From contig MABD01000030.1 of the NCBI GenBank assembly GCA_002162955.1, positions 22,740 through 86,739 of the forward strand: a stretch of 64,000 nucleotides of DNA. Direction: 5' to 3'. The stretch is from Gammaproteobacteria bacterium 45_16_T64. GTDB lineage: Bacteria; Pseudomonadota; Gammaproteobacteria; Pseudomonadales; Ketobacteraceae. Positions within the stretch are counted from its first letter, which is position 1. Each line of letters begins with the position of its first letter. This document shows, one piece after another, positions 26,395 through 35,062 of this stretch. A program made the position numbers and the translations under genes. The notes under the pieces are model-generated. The model ran no database searches and had not been told where the DNA came from. It was given only the letters and a program-made list of their open reading frames with translations.

Positions 26395-26871
26395 CTATGC
26401 AACCATTTCTCGATGCCTTGTGTGCAGTACATCTATCATTTGGTCTTCGAGCTCAAACCGATCTACCATCTTTTCACCTAGTAGGGACAGGTCAGTCGCG
26501 ACTTGGTGAAGGCTTTCAATACAGAGTTCGAGATTGGCGTACTTGTCATTAAAATCGAGGGCAAGTTCCGTTGATTCTTGAATGCGGGGGAGAATGGTAT
26601 TAACAAGGCCGCTGTAGTCGTCTTTAAATTCTTCAGCTTCTTGGGTCAGTTCGTCGTAGATTTCAAAGTGCCCGGCGGAAACGTAATCGATAAGTAGTTG
26701 GCTAAAGGCTTGGAGCTTGACGCTGATGGGTGTGTCGTTCGGGGCAAATTCCTTCAGCCCATCTACAGCACAATATAAAATAATCAGATCTTGTCTTTCT
26801 TTAAGCCAACCTTCTATTAGTTGATCGACTTTTCCCCAATGTTGAGTTTTAGACTCAGTTTGTTTAAGCAT
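26395..26871 (-). CDS. rsd: Anti-sigma-70 factor Rsd/AlgQ
   Basis: 158 residues, the family size. An all-helical cytoplasmic protein that binds region 4 of the housekeeping sigma factor and reduces its use in stationary phase; in Pseudomonas the same gene is algQ, a regulator of alginate and siderophore genes. The WGKVDQLIEGWLKERQDLI start and the LPRIQESTELALDFNDKY segment are characteristic. The neighbours algP, FKBP and dsbB match the Pseudomonas PA5253-PA5256 order. Terminated directly after the stop; a plus-oriented hairpin with a T tract lies in its leader region. Confidence 0.92.
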   Translation of the reverse strand: MLKQTESKTQHWGKVDQLIEGWLKERQDLIILYCAVDGLKEFAPNDTPISVKLQAFSQLLIDYVSAGHFEIYDELTQEAEEFKDDYSGLVNTILPRIQESTELALDFNDKYANLELCIESLHQVATDLSLLGEKMVDRFELEDQMIDVLHTRHREMVA

Positions 26872-26901
26872 GGTGCCACCCTTCCATGTACGAGTGTTAT
26901 T

Positions 26902-26931
26902 AGATCAGTAGTAACTGATCTGTTTTTTTTT
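26902..26931 (+). terminator. Plus-oriented terminator-like hairpin upstream of rsd
   Basis: AGATCAGT (26902-26909) and ACTGATCT (26914-26921) form a perfect 8-bp stem with an AGTA loop, followed by G and nine T on the plus strand. It has the full form of an intrinsic terminator for plus-strand RNA, but every nearby upstream gene is on the minus strand. It may end an antisense or small RNA, or act as a hairpin in the rsd leader. Confidence 0.6.
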
Positions 26932-27095
26932 GTGGTGTCCTCAAGATATCTTGCATATCCCAAGGGGGATCAAATTGTTGTTACCGAATCGGTAGTAATG
27001 TTTTCGATGCGGTAACTTCGAATATAGGCAATTAGGAAATCGGGAGCAAGAGCTAGATTTAGTTGAAAACAGGAATGTGTGGTTGACAACAGGTC

Positions 27096-27118
27096 AAAAC
27101 GGCCAAAAAGGCCGCTTT
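27096..27118 (-). terminator. Intrinsic terminator of dsbB
   Basis: On the minus strand AAAGCGGCC, a five-T loop and GGCCGTTTT form a 9-bp stem (one G-T pair) ending in four T. It lies about 100 nt past the dsbB stop. Confidence 0.55.
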
Positions 27119-27221
27119 AATGGGGTTTATGAAAAGTAAGGATATCAATCGAGAGTATTCTATGAATATTTGGTCTAACAAACTTTGGGTTATTTCTGGT
27201 CTCTAAATGACCTATTTTACA

Positions 27222-27719
27222 TTATGGTGTTTTTCTGAACAATTGAACGAGAGCTAAGAACAAAAATCCGTTGAAGACTATCAACGTTTGTTCTGGGATT
27301 GTGAGGCCCATTAGATTCCATTGGATATCCGCACATTCGCCAGTAGCAGTGAATAAAATTTCTACCGTCTCGGCGATTGGCAGGGTATCAAGCATATAGT
27401 CGAGCCCTGGGCCACAGGAGGGTACGAGGTCTTCTGGTAGGTTTTGTAGCCAAATATGGCGCCAGCATACAGCTACACCGGTGAGAGCGACGACTGATGT
27501 TATTGCGGCATAGATTCGGCGTCCAACCTTTTGCGGATTATGTAAGGCAGCCGCAAGAAACAGGCATCCTAGGGTAATGATAATCGCGCGGTCTACCACG
27601 CACAATGGGCAGGGCTCCAATCCTAGGTGTCCTTGCAGAAAAAGCAGCGCAAACAACATAGATGACACTGCGCCTACTATTCCCAATCCATTGATAATAC
27701 GTGAGCTAGGTAATGTCAT
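27222..27719 (-). CDS. dsbB: Disulfide bond formation protein DsbB
   Basis: 165 residues with four TM helices. It reoxidises DsbA in the periplasm and passes electrons to quinone. The first redox pair is CPLC (Cys37/Cys40) in the first periplasmic loop; the second pair is Cys102 (SCGPGL) and Cys129 (GECADIQW) in the second loop. All four are present, so the enzyme should be active. It is encoded next to rsd/algQ as is dsbH in Pseudomonas. Confidence 0.93.
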   Translation of the reverse strand: MTLPSSRIINGLGIVGAVSSMLFALLFLQGHLGLEPCPLCVVDRAIIITLGCLFLAAALHNPQKVGRRIYAAITSVVALTGVAVCWRHIWLQNLPEDLVPSCGPGLDYMLDTLPIAETVEILFTATGECADIQWNLMGLTIPEQTLIVFNGFLFLALVQLFRKTP

Positions 27720-27881
27720 GTGTTTTCCTTCGGTTTGTACTAGAGGTTGCGGGAGTATATCAGATCACTATTGGCTCCGTGCTAGGACAATATTTGCAGT
27801 GATAAGTTTTGATATTGAAGGAGGTATTTTGAGGGAGAGGGGGGCAGTTGCGCTAGACCAAGGAGCGCACGTTGTATTGAT

Positions 27882-27908
27882 ATGGGCGTCTAGAGTACAG
27901 ACGCCCAT
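27882..27908 (-). terminator. Strong hairpin downstream of the rmf-like gene
   Basis: ATGGGCGTCT (27882-27891) and AGACGCCCAT (27899-27908) form a perfect 10-bp stem with a 7-nt loop, 23 nt after the rmf-like stop. No T tract follows on the minus strand, so it may block 3' exonucleases or act as a weak terminator. Confidence 0.5.
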
Positions 27909-27931
27909 GAATGAATTGTTACAGGGGGAGG

Positions 27932-28150
27932 CTAGGCGATAGCAGCATCCTCTTCGGATAAGCGTTGGGTGACGGAAGCTTGATCATTACCGTCATTCCA
28001 ACCGGCTTCCCATGCCGCTGCGATGACTTCTGATTGGTATGGGCATTGTTGCAGGCTCTCGCCACTAAGACCAAACATGTAACCTTGGCGATACGCTTTG
28101 TTGAGCGTGTCGATGCTCCACTCTTGCTGATCAATATTATTGATCTTCAT
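27932..28150 (-). CDS. rmf: Ribosome modulation factor-like protein (Rmf/CrpP family)
   Basis: 72 residues. The core AYRQGYMFGLSG, CPYQ and AAAWEAGWNDG matches the Rmf signature (RGY..G..G, CPY, W..GW). E. coli Rmf has 55 residues; here there is an N-terminal extension of about 16 residues and a short acidic tail. Rmf converts idle 70S ribosomes to 100S dimers in stationary phase. The related CrpP proteins share the fold, so the exact role is inferred. Single gene, minus strand, between dsbB and gshA. The upstream gap (28151-28405) is AT-rich and should hold its promoter. Confidence 0.82.
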   Translation of the reverse strand: MKINNIDQQEWSIDTLNKAYRQGYMFGLSGESLQQCPYQSEVIAAAWEAGWNDGNDQASVTQRLSEEDAAIA

Positions 28151-28337
28151 TATAAACCCCTGCCTACTTGTGCTGCAGATTTAACTTCCCTATCGCAGCA
28201 TTATGTTGAATGCCACTCTACCATAAATCAGCAGTAAACTACGTCCCGATTGACTTGACTAAAGTCAATCATCCCCCAGGTATTTACTGTTTTTACTTTT
28301 AGTAAATAACCTAATCCCTAGAGTAGCAGCGAATAGA

Positions 28338-28376
28338 AGAAATGTTTCGGAATTGTTAAAAAAAAATAACATTTCT
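28338..28376 (-). repeat. Long-looped inverted repeat downstream of gshA
   Basis: AGAAATGTT (28338-28346) and AACATTTCT (28368-28376) are perfect complements with a 21-nt AT-rich loop containing nine consecutive A (T on the minus strand). It begins about 30 nt past the gshA stop and may act as its transcript end. Confidence 0.4.
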
Positions 28377-28405
28377 TAACAAAAATATTCACTGTTGATT
28401 ATTAA

Positions 28406-30001
28406 CTAGTTTGTGCAGGGTTTTTTCTCAAAATACTCATTAAGGTATTGTTCAAAAGATAGGGTGTCACTGTTCTCAATATTGGTTTGTTCTTTCAGAC
28501 TTTGTTGGGATTGCTGTTGAAAAAATGCAAAGTCATCTTTTGCGAGCGGGCGCTCGCGGAAGTGTTGTTCAGCCTCAATTGCTTGCTCCATCGCAAAATG
28601 ATAGAAGCCGCAGTCTTTATCCTTTAGTGTTTTGATGATCTTTGCTGAAGGTGTTTGCTCTGGATTGTTTATTTTCTGTCTTTGTACGGCGATAGAGTCG
28701 GCATAAATAGTTGTTTTGCCTGCCTCGTCCATTAGGTTTGCAATGCTAGCCATTTTATCCAGTAGAGAAAGGCTCCATTCACTAAATGGCACTGACTTGT
28801 CGCCTTGTTGCAGCATCAAACCGGGCTTTCGACCCTCCATTACAATAGCATCACGATTGCTATCGATTTCTAACTGTTCAGATGCACTAATACTAGCGCT
28901 AGGCTCTAGTAAACAAAGTACTGCAAAAACATCGAGGAATCGAATTTTCTCAGCGGTAATACCGATAGGTTCGAAAGGGTTTAGATCAACGCAGCGCATT
29001 TCTATGTACTCAACACCACGGGTCGCTAATGCACAGGTGGGTTTCTCACCACTGCGAGCTACGCGTTTTGGGCGAATCGAACCATAGTATTCGTTTTCGA
29101 TTTGTAGAATATTGGTATTTAATTGTCGGTAGTTTTCTTCCCCGGGCTTTTCTGGCGCCTTTACCCCCATTTGTTGGTATGCAGAGTGAGGGGTTTGGAT
29201 CGCCGCGGTTAGCGTGTCGACATATTCACTAAGAGAATTATACGAAATCGTTAAATCTGCTTGAGCATCGTTCTGATACCCTAAGTCGCTCATCCGCAAT
29301 GATGTACCGTAGGGTAAATACAAAGTGGATTCGTTAAAGTTTTCCAGTGTGTGCTCACGTCCTTTGAGAAACGAGCCGCAAACGGTTGGGGAGGCCCCGA
29401 ATAGATAAATGACGAGACCCACAAAGCGTTGGAAGTTTCGTATTAAGCCAAAGTACTGAGAGGAGATGAAATCTTGTAGCGAATCCTCATTTTTGAGCAG
29501 AGATTGATACTCCGGCCAAAAGGCGTCGGGCATTGATACGTTATAGTGAATGCCCGCGATGGTTTGCATCAGTCTGCCATATCGATGCCATAAACCGTGT
29601 CGATATACGTGCTTCATGCGCCCAACATTGGAGCTACCATATTGGGCTATGGGGATGTTGCTTTCGTCTCCCATGATACAGGGCATGCTGTTGACCCAGA
29701 GCTTTTCATTATCAAGCTGCTGATAGGTATAGCGGTGCACTTTGTCCAAGTGCTCCAGCATGGCATCGGTATCGGTAAAGGTGGGAGTAATAAATTCTAA
29801 TAGCGCTTCGGAATAGTCCGTAGTGATCGACGGGTGTGTTAGTGCGGAGCCAAGCGCGCTAGGATGCGGAGTCTGTGCCAAATGTCCGTTAGGTTCGATT
29901 CTTAGGCTTTCTTTCTCGATGCCACGCACCATCTGCGTAAATGTGCGATGGACGTTGTTCTGTTGGATTAACCTAAGGGTATTGCCAAAGCTATGTTGCA
30001 C
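28406..30001 (-). CDS. gshA: Glutamate--cysteine ligase
   Basis: 531 residues from GTG 30001, chosen because AAGGA lies about 8 nt upstream and the distance to the conserved GIEKESLRI then equals that of Pseudomonas GshA; an in-frame TTG at 30043 has less support. It catalyses ATP-dependent joining of glutamate and cysteine, the first and rate-limiting step of glutathione synthesis. Class-I motifs are present: GIEKESLRI, TDYSEALLEFITP and the RYIEMRCVDLNPFEP-type segment (VEYIEMRCVDLNPFEP). Stand-alone gene; glutathione synthetase is not in the window. Confidence 0.94.
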   Translation of the reverse strand: MQHSFGNTLRLIQQNNVHRTFTQMVRGIEKESLRIEPNGHLAQTPHPSALGSALTHPSITTDYSEALLEFITPTFTDTDAMLEHLDKVHRYTYQQLDNEKLWVNSMPCIMGDESNIPIAQYGSSNVGRMKHVYRHGLWHRYGRLMQTIAGIHYNVSMPDAFWPEYQSLLKNEDSLQDFISSQYFGLIRNFQRFVGLVIYLFGASPTVCGSFLKGREHTLENFNESTLYLPYGTSLRMSDLGYQNDAQADLTISYNSLSEYVDTLTAAIQTPHSAYQQMGVKAPEKPGEENYRQLNTNILQIENEYYGSIRPKRVARSGEKPTCALATRGVEYIEMRCVDLNPFEPIGITAEKIRFLDVFAVLCLLEPSASISASEQLEIDSNRDAIVMEGRKPGLMLQQGDKSVPFSEWSLSLLDKMASIANLMDEAGKTTIYADSIAVQRQKINNPEQTPSAKIIKTLKDKDCGFYHFAMEQAIEAEQHFRERPLAKDDFAFFQQQSQQSLKEQTNIENSDTLSFEQYLNEYFEKKPCTN

Positions 30002-30078
30002 GGAGTATTCCTTACTTGGTAGCGGGGGTAGTGAACTCCCCAATTAGGACTGATTATGCTGGAACCTGTTCCATAAAT

Positions 30079-30106
30079 AAACGGGCTCTATGAAAGAGCC
30101 CGTTTT
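30079..30106 (-). terminator. Intrinsic terminator of tex
   Basis: An 11-bp perfect stem AAACGGGCTCT (30079-30089) and AGAGCCCGTTT (30095-30105) with a 5-nt loop, between tex and gshA. On the minus strand it is followed by an interrupted TTTATTTAT. Confidence 0.75.
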
Positions 30107-30142
30107 ACTGTTGGAACACCAAGTAGGAGTGCTTGGGGTTGC

Positions 30143-32491
30143 TTATTTTGATTTTAGCTTATTGGCATTGGCAAATAGATCTGCAAAAGTGCCCGTTTTA
30201 CCTGCCGGCAGTTCTTGGCTCTTTCCTTTGTTGCTGCTGCTAGGTCGAGGAGCATTACTACCTTTGCCCTTGCGGCTGGCCTGTTTGGGTCTTCTGTCCT
30301 GTCCACCTGTGACTTTTTCACCCGCTTGATCGTTTAAACGCATGGTTAGCGCTATGCGTTTTCTGGGTAGGTCAACATCGACCACTTTAACGCGTACTAT
30401 ATCGCCAGCTTTTACGACCTCTCTAGGGTCTTTCACAAACTGATTTGAGAGTACTGAAATGTGAACTAATCCGTCTTGATGAACGCCCACATCAACGAAC
30501 GCGCCAAAATTAGTTACATTGGTGACTGAGCCTTCTAGGATCATGCCGGGTTCGAGATCTTTAATTTCTTCAACACCTTCTTTGAATTCTGCAGTTCTGA
30601 ATTCAGGGCGTGGGTCTCGGCCAGGTTTTTCAAGTTCACTGATGATATCCGTAACGGTTGGCAAACCAAATGTGTCGTTGGTGTAGTCTTTCGCTGTGAG
30701 AGCACCTAAGAAGCCGGCTTCCCCGACCATTTGATTGACATTGCGATTGTTTTTATCCGCAATGGCTTTTACCAATGGGTAGGCTTCAGGGTGAACACTG
30801 GATCGATCAAGTGCGTTGGTGCCGTCCATAATACGTAGGAATCCAGCTGATTGCTCAAAGGTCTTATCGCCTAAGCGAGGTACTTTTTTGAGTTCAGTAC
30901 GATTGGTAAAGGCACCGTTGCTGTCTCTAAAGTTGACAATGTTGCCGGCGATGGTTTTGTTGAGGCCAGATATTCGTGCTAGTAGCGGTTCGGACGCAGT
31001 GTTAACGTCTACGCCTACGGCGTTAACACAATCTTCAATGACGGCATCAAGGCTTCTTGCGAGTCGGCTTTGGCTAACGTCATGCTGGTATTGGCCTACA
31101 CCAATGGACTTCGGTTCAATTTTTACGAGTTCTGCGAGAGGGTCCTGGAGGCGTCTAGCAATGGATACTGCGCCACGAATGGTTACATCAAGGTTAGGGA
31201 ATTCCCGGGCAGCAAATTCAGAAGCAGAATATATTGATGCCCCTGCCTCGTTGACGGTGATTTTTTGCAATGGCAAATCGCTGTATCGTTTCATTAGGTC
31301 TGCGGCGAGTTTATCTGTTTCCCGTGATGCGGTTCCGTTGCCTATACTGATTAACTCTATATTGTGCTTTTTACACAGTTGCGCCAAGGTCTCAATCGAT
31401 TGGTCCCATTGGTTCTTTGGCTGGTGCGGGTAGATTGTGGTGTGATCAACAAATTTCCCCGTGGCGTCAACGACTGCAACTTTTACTCCGGTACGAATAC
31501 CAGGGTCGAGGCCGAGGGTGGCTTTAGGGCCAGCAGGCGCTGCCATCAATAGATCATTTAGATTGTTAGCGAATACTCTAATGGCTTCTTCTTCAGCTCG
31601 TTCTCTTAATTGCCCAAGTAGCTCGCTTTCCATGCTCACAAGTAGTTTAACTCGCCATGTCCAGCGAACGACTTCATTCAGCCATTTATCGGCTGGGCGG
31701 TCTTCATTTCTGATATCGAAATGTTGAGCGATCATATCTTCACAGGGGTGTCGTGAGGGCGCTTCGTCCTGTTCTACACCGATGTTGATTTGTAGGACCC
31801 CTTCATTGCGACCGCGAAATATCGCGAGTGCTCGATGGGAGGGCGCGTCTTTGAGCGCTTCGTTGTGTTCAAAGTAGTCGCGGAATTTGGCGCCGGAGTC
31901 TTCTTTCCCTTCAACGACTTTGGCTGATATATTGCCGTCATTGGCGAGGAAGGTACGTACGTTGCCCAACAGTTCAGCATTTTCACTGAACTGTTCCATC
32001 AGAATGTATTTTGCGCCGTCTAAAGCGGCCTTAGTATCGGCGACACCTTTGTCCGCATCGATATAGGTTTTCGCCAGCTCTTCTGGAGTCTGGGTTGGGT
32101 CGGCGAATAGGGTATCTGCTAGAGGTTCAAGGCCGGCTTCTTTAGCAATTTGGGCTTTAGTTCGGCGTTTTTGCTTATACGGTAGGTACAGATCTTCTAG
32201 GGTCGTTTTGGTATCTGCGGCGCGAATTGCCGCTTCCAGCTTTTCAGTAAGTTTGTCCTGATCCGAGATGCTCTTGAGAATGGTGTCGCGACGATCCTCC
32301 AATTCTCTCAAGTAGCGTAACCGGTCTTCCAAGGTTCGTAATTGCGTATCATCTAATCCGCCAGTCGCTTCTTTTCGGTAGCGAGCAATAAAGGGTACGG
32401 TAGCCCCTTCGTCCAGCATATCAACAGCAGCCTGTACCTGTACTGTGTTAACGTTAAGTTCTTCTGCAATACGTTGAGAAATATTGGTCAT
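30143..32491 (-). CDS. tex: Tex family RNA-binding transcriptional accessory protein
   Basis: 782 residues from ATG 32491; a longer in-frame start (32602) adds 37 residues unlike the family. Order of domains: N-terminal Tex helical region ([11 protein letters not shown]), a YqgF/RNase H-like domain ([17 protein letters not shown] near residue 330), helix-hairpin-helix segments (about 500-570), and a C-terminal S1 RNA-binding domain ([20 protein letters not shown], about 655-725). A basic low-complexity tail follows. Tex contacts nucleic acid and RNA polymerase and influences gene expression and stress resistance. The gene stands alone with its own terminator. Confidence 0.94.
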   Translation of the reverse strand: MTNISQRIAEELNVNTVQVQAAVDMLDEGATVPFIARYRKEATGGLDDTQLRTLEDRLRYLRELEDRRDTILKSISDQDKLTEKLEAAIRAADTKTTLEDLYLPYKQKRRTKAQIAKEAGLEPLADTLFADPTQTPEELAKTYIDADKGVADTKAALDGAKYILMEQFSENAELLGNVRTFLANDGNISAKVVEGKEDSGAKFRDYFEHNEALKDAPSHRALAIFRGRNEGVLQINIGVEQDEAPSRHPCEDMIAQHFDIRNEDRPADKWLNEVVRWTWRVKLLVSMESELLGQLRERAEEEAIRVFANNLNDLLMAAPAGPKATLGLDPGIRTGVKVAVVDATGKFVDHTTIYPHQPKNQWDQSIETLAQLCKKHNIELISIGNGTASRETDKLAADLMKRYSDLPLQKITVNEAGASIYSASEFAAREFPNLDVTIRGAVSIARRLQDPLAELVKIEPKSIGVGQYQHDVSQSRLARSLDAVIEDCVNAVGVDVNTASEPLLARISGLNKTIAGNIVNFRDSNGAFTNRTELKKVPRLGDKTFEQSAGFLRIMDGTNALDRSSVHPEAYPLVKAIADKNNRNVNQMVGEAGFLGALTAKDYTNDTFGLPTVTDIISELEKPGRDPRPEFRTAEFKEGVEEIKDLEPGMILEGSVTNVTNFGAFVDVGVHQDGLVHISVLSNQFVKDPREVVKAGDIVRVKVVDVDLPRKRIALTMRLNDQAGEKVTGGQDRRPKQASRKGKGSNAPRPSSSNKGKSQELPAGKTGTFADLFANANKLKSK

Positions 32492-32675
32492 GCTTCGGTT
32501 CTCGAATATGGGTGTCTCGATGTAACTCAATGCCAGTTTTCCTAGAATGGTTGGAGATACCTGGCTTACGCGAGGCGAAATTATACCTTGCTCGCAGGAC
32601 AATGGGAGGCTTGTTATTTCGATAAGGATGTGGCTGGCAATTTTGCAGAAAAAACTGGGCTGTACAATAAGTAGC

Positions 32676-34937
32676 CTAGGGCAGAGAGGCCTTTAATTTG
32701 GACATTATCGCTTCCAATGCTCTGTCGATAATGGGGCCGGCATTCATTGCGCTGACTTTTTTGTCGTGGAGGGCGATTGCAAGCTCTTCTCGAGTGAATT
32801 GCTTGGCTTTTGCTCCGAATCGATTGACAAATACGTAGCTGTCTGTAGCACGGATTTTGGTTGTGAGCTTGCACTTAGTGAGTTTGTCGTCAGCATCTTG
32901 GAAGGTAAACCAGGTGCCTGATTTAAACAGGGCGACTTGGTGTAATAGTTCTTTGAAAATGTCTGTTTGTATTGATTCTTTTTTTGCGATGATTTTTGGG
33001 TTTGTTACGTTGAGGGGTTGTTGGTCGGTTAGGTCGACTTTAACGGTTCGAAGTGGGTTCTCTGTGCCTTTGTAAGTGAGCATTTGGCTGTGGATTTTCC
33101 ACAAATGCGACATCATTTTATCGGTGTCAGACGGCTTGTATGCAATTTTCAGTAACCCGGCTTTAATGTCCCCCAATAGCACTGGGATCATTTTTAACCA
33201 GCGCTTACGGGCAGTTTCATTTTTTTGTGGGCGAACACTCCAAATCAGATCGTCAGCAACCTGTAGTGTGGTGCGCCATGTATAGCTGGATTTGCCTTCT
33301 TTTAGAAGGGCCTGTAATAGCAATTTCTGCCAAGGGTTCTTTAAGAATTCGATGACTATAGGTGGCAGCTCTTTGCCCTGGATCCGGTCTCGTACCAGTT
33401 GTCGAATAAGTTGCCTGCCTTGATCTGTCTTGGCCTTACCTTCTTCTATTGCAATGGTGCGCTGTTCCATTGTGCGGGAACGGACTTCTTCCTTTTTGAT
33501 AAAGGTGAGCAAGTGCTGCTCTGCTTCCTCAAAAATACTGATGTCATCTGTATATGTTTCAAGGATGTCTCGTACCGAATTCTCAACCTGTTGGTACAAG
33601 CGGTCGTTCTGAGGGTTGGTATTATGATCCCAGCCCAAGCAGACGTGACCGATTAAGTTCAATAATCGGCGTGCAGGATGTTGGTTGGTATTAAAGAAAG
33701 CCTTGTCCTTCATTGCCGTTTTTAGCACGGGGATCTGTAGTCGGCCAATCAACAGGGCCATTGGCGCAGGCAAGTTTTGGGTGAGTATGTAATCGAAAAT
33801 CATGTCAACGATATTGATGATGTCAGTGTCTAGCTGATCGATTTTTCGTTGATCTTGCTCCTGCTCCTGTTTATTCAACAGGGCTGAAATACTGTGGTGC
33901 ACATTAACCGATTGCACCGGAGGTGGATCTTGGTTGGGATCTGTACTTAACGTCGTATTTTTTTGGATCGTATCCAAAAAGCCGAAAATTTCTTGGTGGC
34001 TAGCCGGTGGCAAATTACTATCGATATATACCGACGGTTGCTGAAGGTTATGCGTTGCGGCGAGCAAGCCTTGTAATGTGTTGAAGGCGTTGCCACCACC
34101 TTGGTAATTTGGTTGGGAATGAGCGTTGGCACTAGATGTTGGAGCATTCTGCTTTTGAGCAGGCTGTTCGGGGGCTACTTGAGCTTTTTCCGGCGGGGTC
34201 TTTTCGGTCTGTGCAGATCTAGCCGGTGACGTTGGGCGTGTGGGTGCACGGCGCACCACTGAGCGTAAATCTGGCAAAATTCCCGCCGCAATCAGGATCT
34301 GGTTTGTATCCAAAAGGATTTGCTCGTAATGACGTAACACCAAACGGTCAAATTGTTTTAAGAAAATAAGCCTGGATTGCAGGCCAACATCGAAATGCTC
34401 GGTGGCTTTGACAAAGTGGGTCACTACCTGCTGCGGATCAAGCGGGTTGTTGTCTTCGGTAATCTCAAGGGGGGCGAAGAATTCGCTCAATCGTGTATTA
34501 ATTTGCAACAGCAAGGCAGGGAATTCACAGCGAGCCTGATTACTCATTGTACCTAGCGCGACATCAATTTCGACGTCTTCATGATCTAGCAGTGCGAGGG
34601 ATTCAGTGACTTGTTTGGCGCTGTGTGTTGTTGTCGGTGTGGATAGAGCGCTGAAGTCAGCTTCGAACAGGGTGAAAAATGTATTTTCCACGCGTGTACG
34701 TTGCATGCGAATCTCGCGCATGGCTTCAAAGTATATATTTTGCTCATTATTGTTGTGTGCGGCGTCAGCCAATTCGAAGAAGGTGTCGTCGATTTGTTCG
34801 AAAAGAGTACCGACCAACGCAGACAGTGTTTCAACCGCTCGATTACGTACATTGTCGAGTATTGAAGGCGCGCTTTTCTGTGCTTTATCCGTAGCAGAGT
34901 GAGCGGCTAATGTGTTGTCTGGCGTTTCCGAATTCAT
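32676..34937 (-). CDS. DUF1631 family protein (first of two paralogues)
   Basis: 753 residues, ATG 34937 with AAAGGAAA upstream. DUF1631 proteins (sometimes wrongly labelled thymidine phosphorylase) are large, mostly helical cytoplasmic proteins without known enzyme motifs. Recognisable segments: [13 protein letters not shown], the NNPLDPQQV motif near residue 165, a Pro/Gln/Ala-rich linker (about 235-290), and a C-terminal compact domain (about 675-745) with SGTWFTFQD and [10 protein letters not shown]. No TM or signal peptide. The neighbouring gene is a diverged copy sharing NNPLDPQQ and the C-terminal domain. Function unknown. Confidence 0.82.
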   Translation of the reverse strand: MNSETPDNTLAAHSATDKAQKSAPSILDNVRNRAVETLSALVGTLFEQIDDTFFELADAAHNNNEQNIYFEAMREIRMQRTRVENTFFTLFEADFSALSTPTTTHSAKQVTESLALLDHEDVEIDVALGTMSNQARCEFPALLLQINTRLSEFFAPLEITEDNNPLDPQQVVTHFVKATEHFDVGLQSRLIFLKQFDRLVLRHYEQILLDTNQILIAAGILPDLRSVVRRAPTRPTSPARSAQTEKTPPEKAQVAPEQPAQKQNAPTSSANAHSQPNYQGGGNAFNTLQGLLAATHNLQQPSVYIDSNLPPASHQEIFGFLDTIQKNTTLSTDPNQDPPPVQSVNVHHSISALLNKQEQEQDQRKIDQLDTDIINIVDMIFDYILTQNLPAPMALLIGRLQIPVLKTAMKDKAFFNTNQHPARRLLNLIGHVCLGWDHNTNPQNDRLYQQVENSVRDILETYTDDISIFEEAEQHLLTFIKKEEVRSRTMEQRTIAIEEGKAKTDQGRQLIRQLVRDRIQGKELPPIVIEFLKNPWQKLLLQALLKEGKSSYTWRTTLQVADDLIWSVRPQKNETARKRWLKMIPVLLGDIKAGLLKIAYKPSDTDKMMSHLWKIHSQMLTYKGTENPLRTVKVDLTDQQPLNVTNPKIIAKKESIQTDIFKELLHQVALFKSGTWFTFQDADDKLTKCKLTTKIRATDSYVFVNRFGAKAKQFTREELAIALHDKKVSAMNAGPIIDRALEAIMSKLKASLP

Positions 34938-35062
34938 TTAGGATTTCCTTTCCTGCCTCATGGTAATTCAGCGATGTTGAGCGCGGGATTTATAAGTTTA
35001 TCATAGGGCCTTGCTTTGTCACTATTTGATGGCGCTAATGCTGAGATATATAGTTAGTTGTT

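Larger units (their letters stand above)
26872..27221. promoter_or_regulatory. Region between dsbB and rsd (350 bp), promoter of rsd
   Basis: No gene seen. It holds the dsbB terminator (27096-27118), a plus-oriented terminator-like hairpin (26902-26931) and a short inverted repeat TACCGA-A-TCGGTA at about 26982-26994. The rsd promoter must lie here on the minus strand, but I cannot pick clear hexamers. Confidence 0.4.

Noticed and set aside
27577-27942. 121-codon plus-strand frame over the dsbB start and the gap next to it
   Set aside because: Opposite the recognised dsbB gene, no recognisable protein and no promoter or ribosome-binding site.
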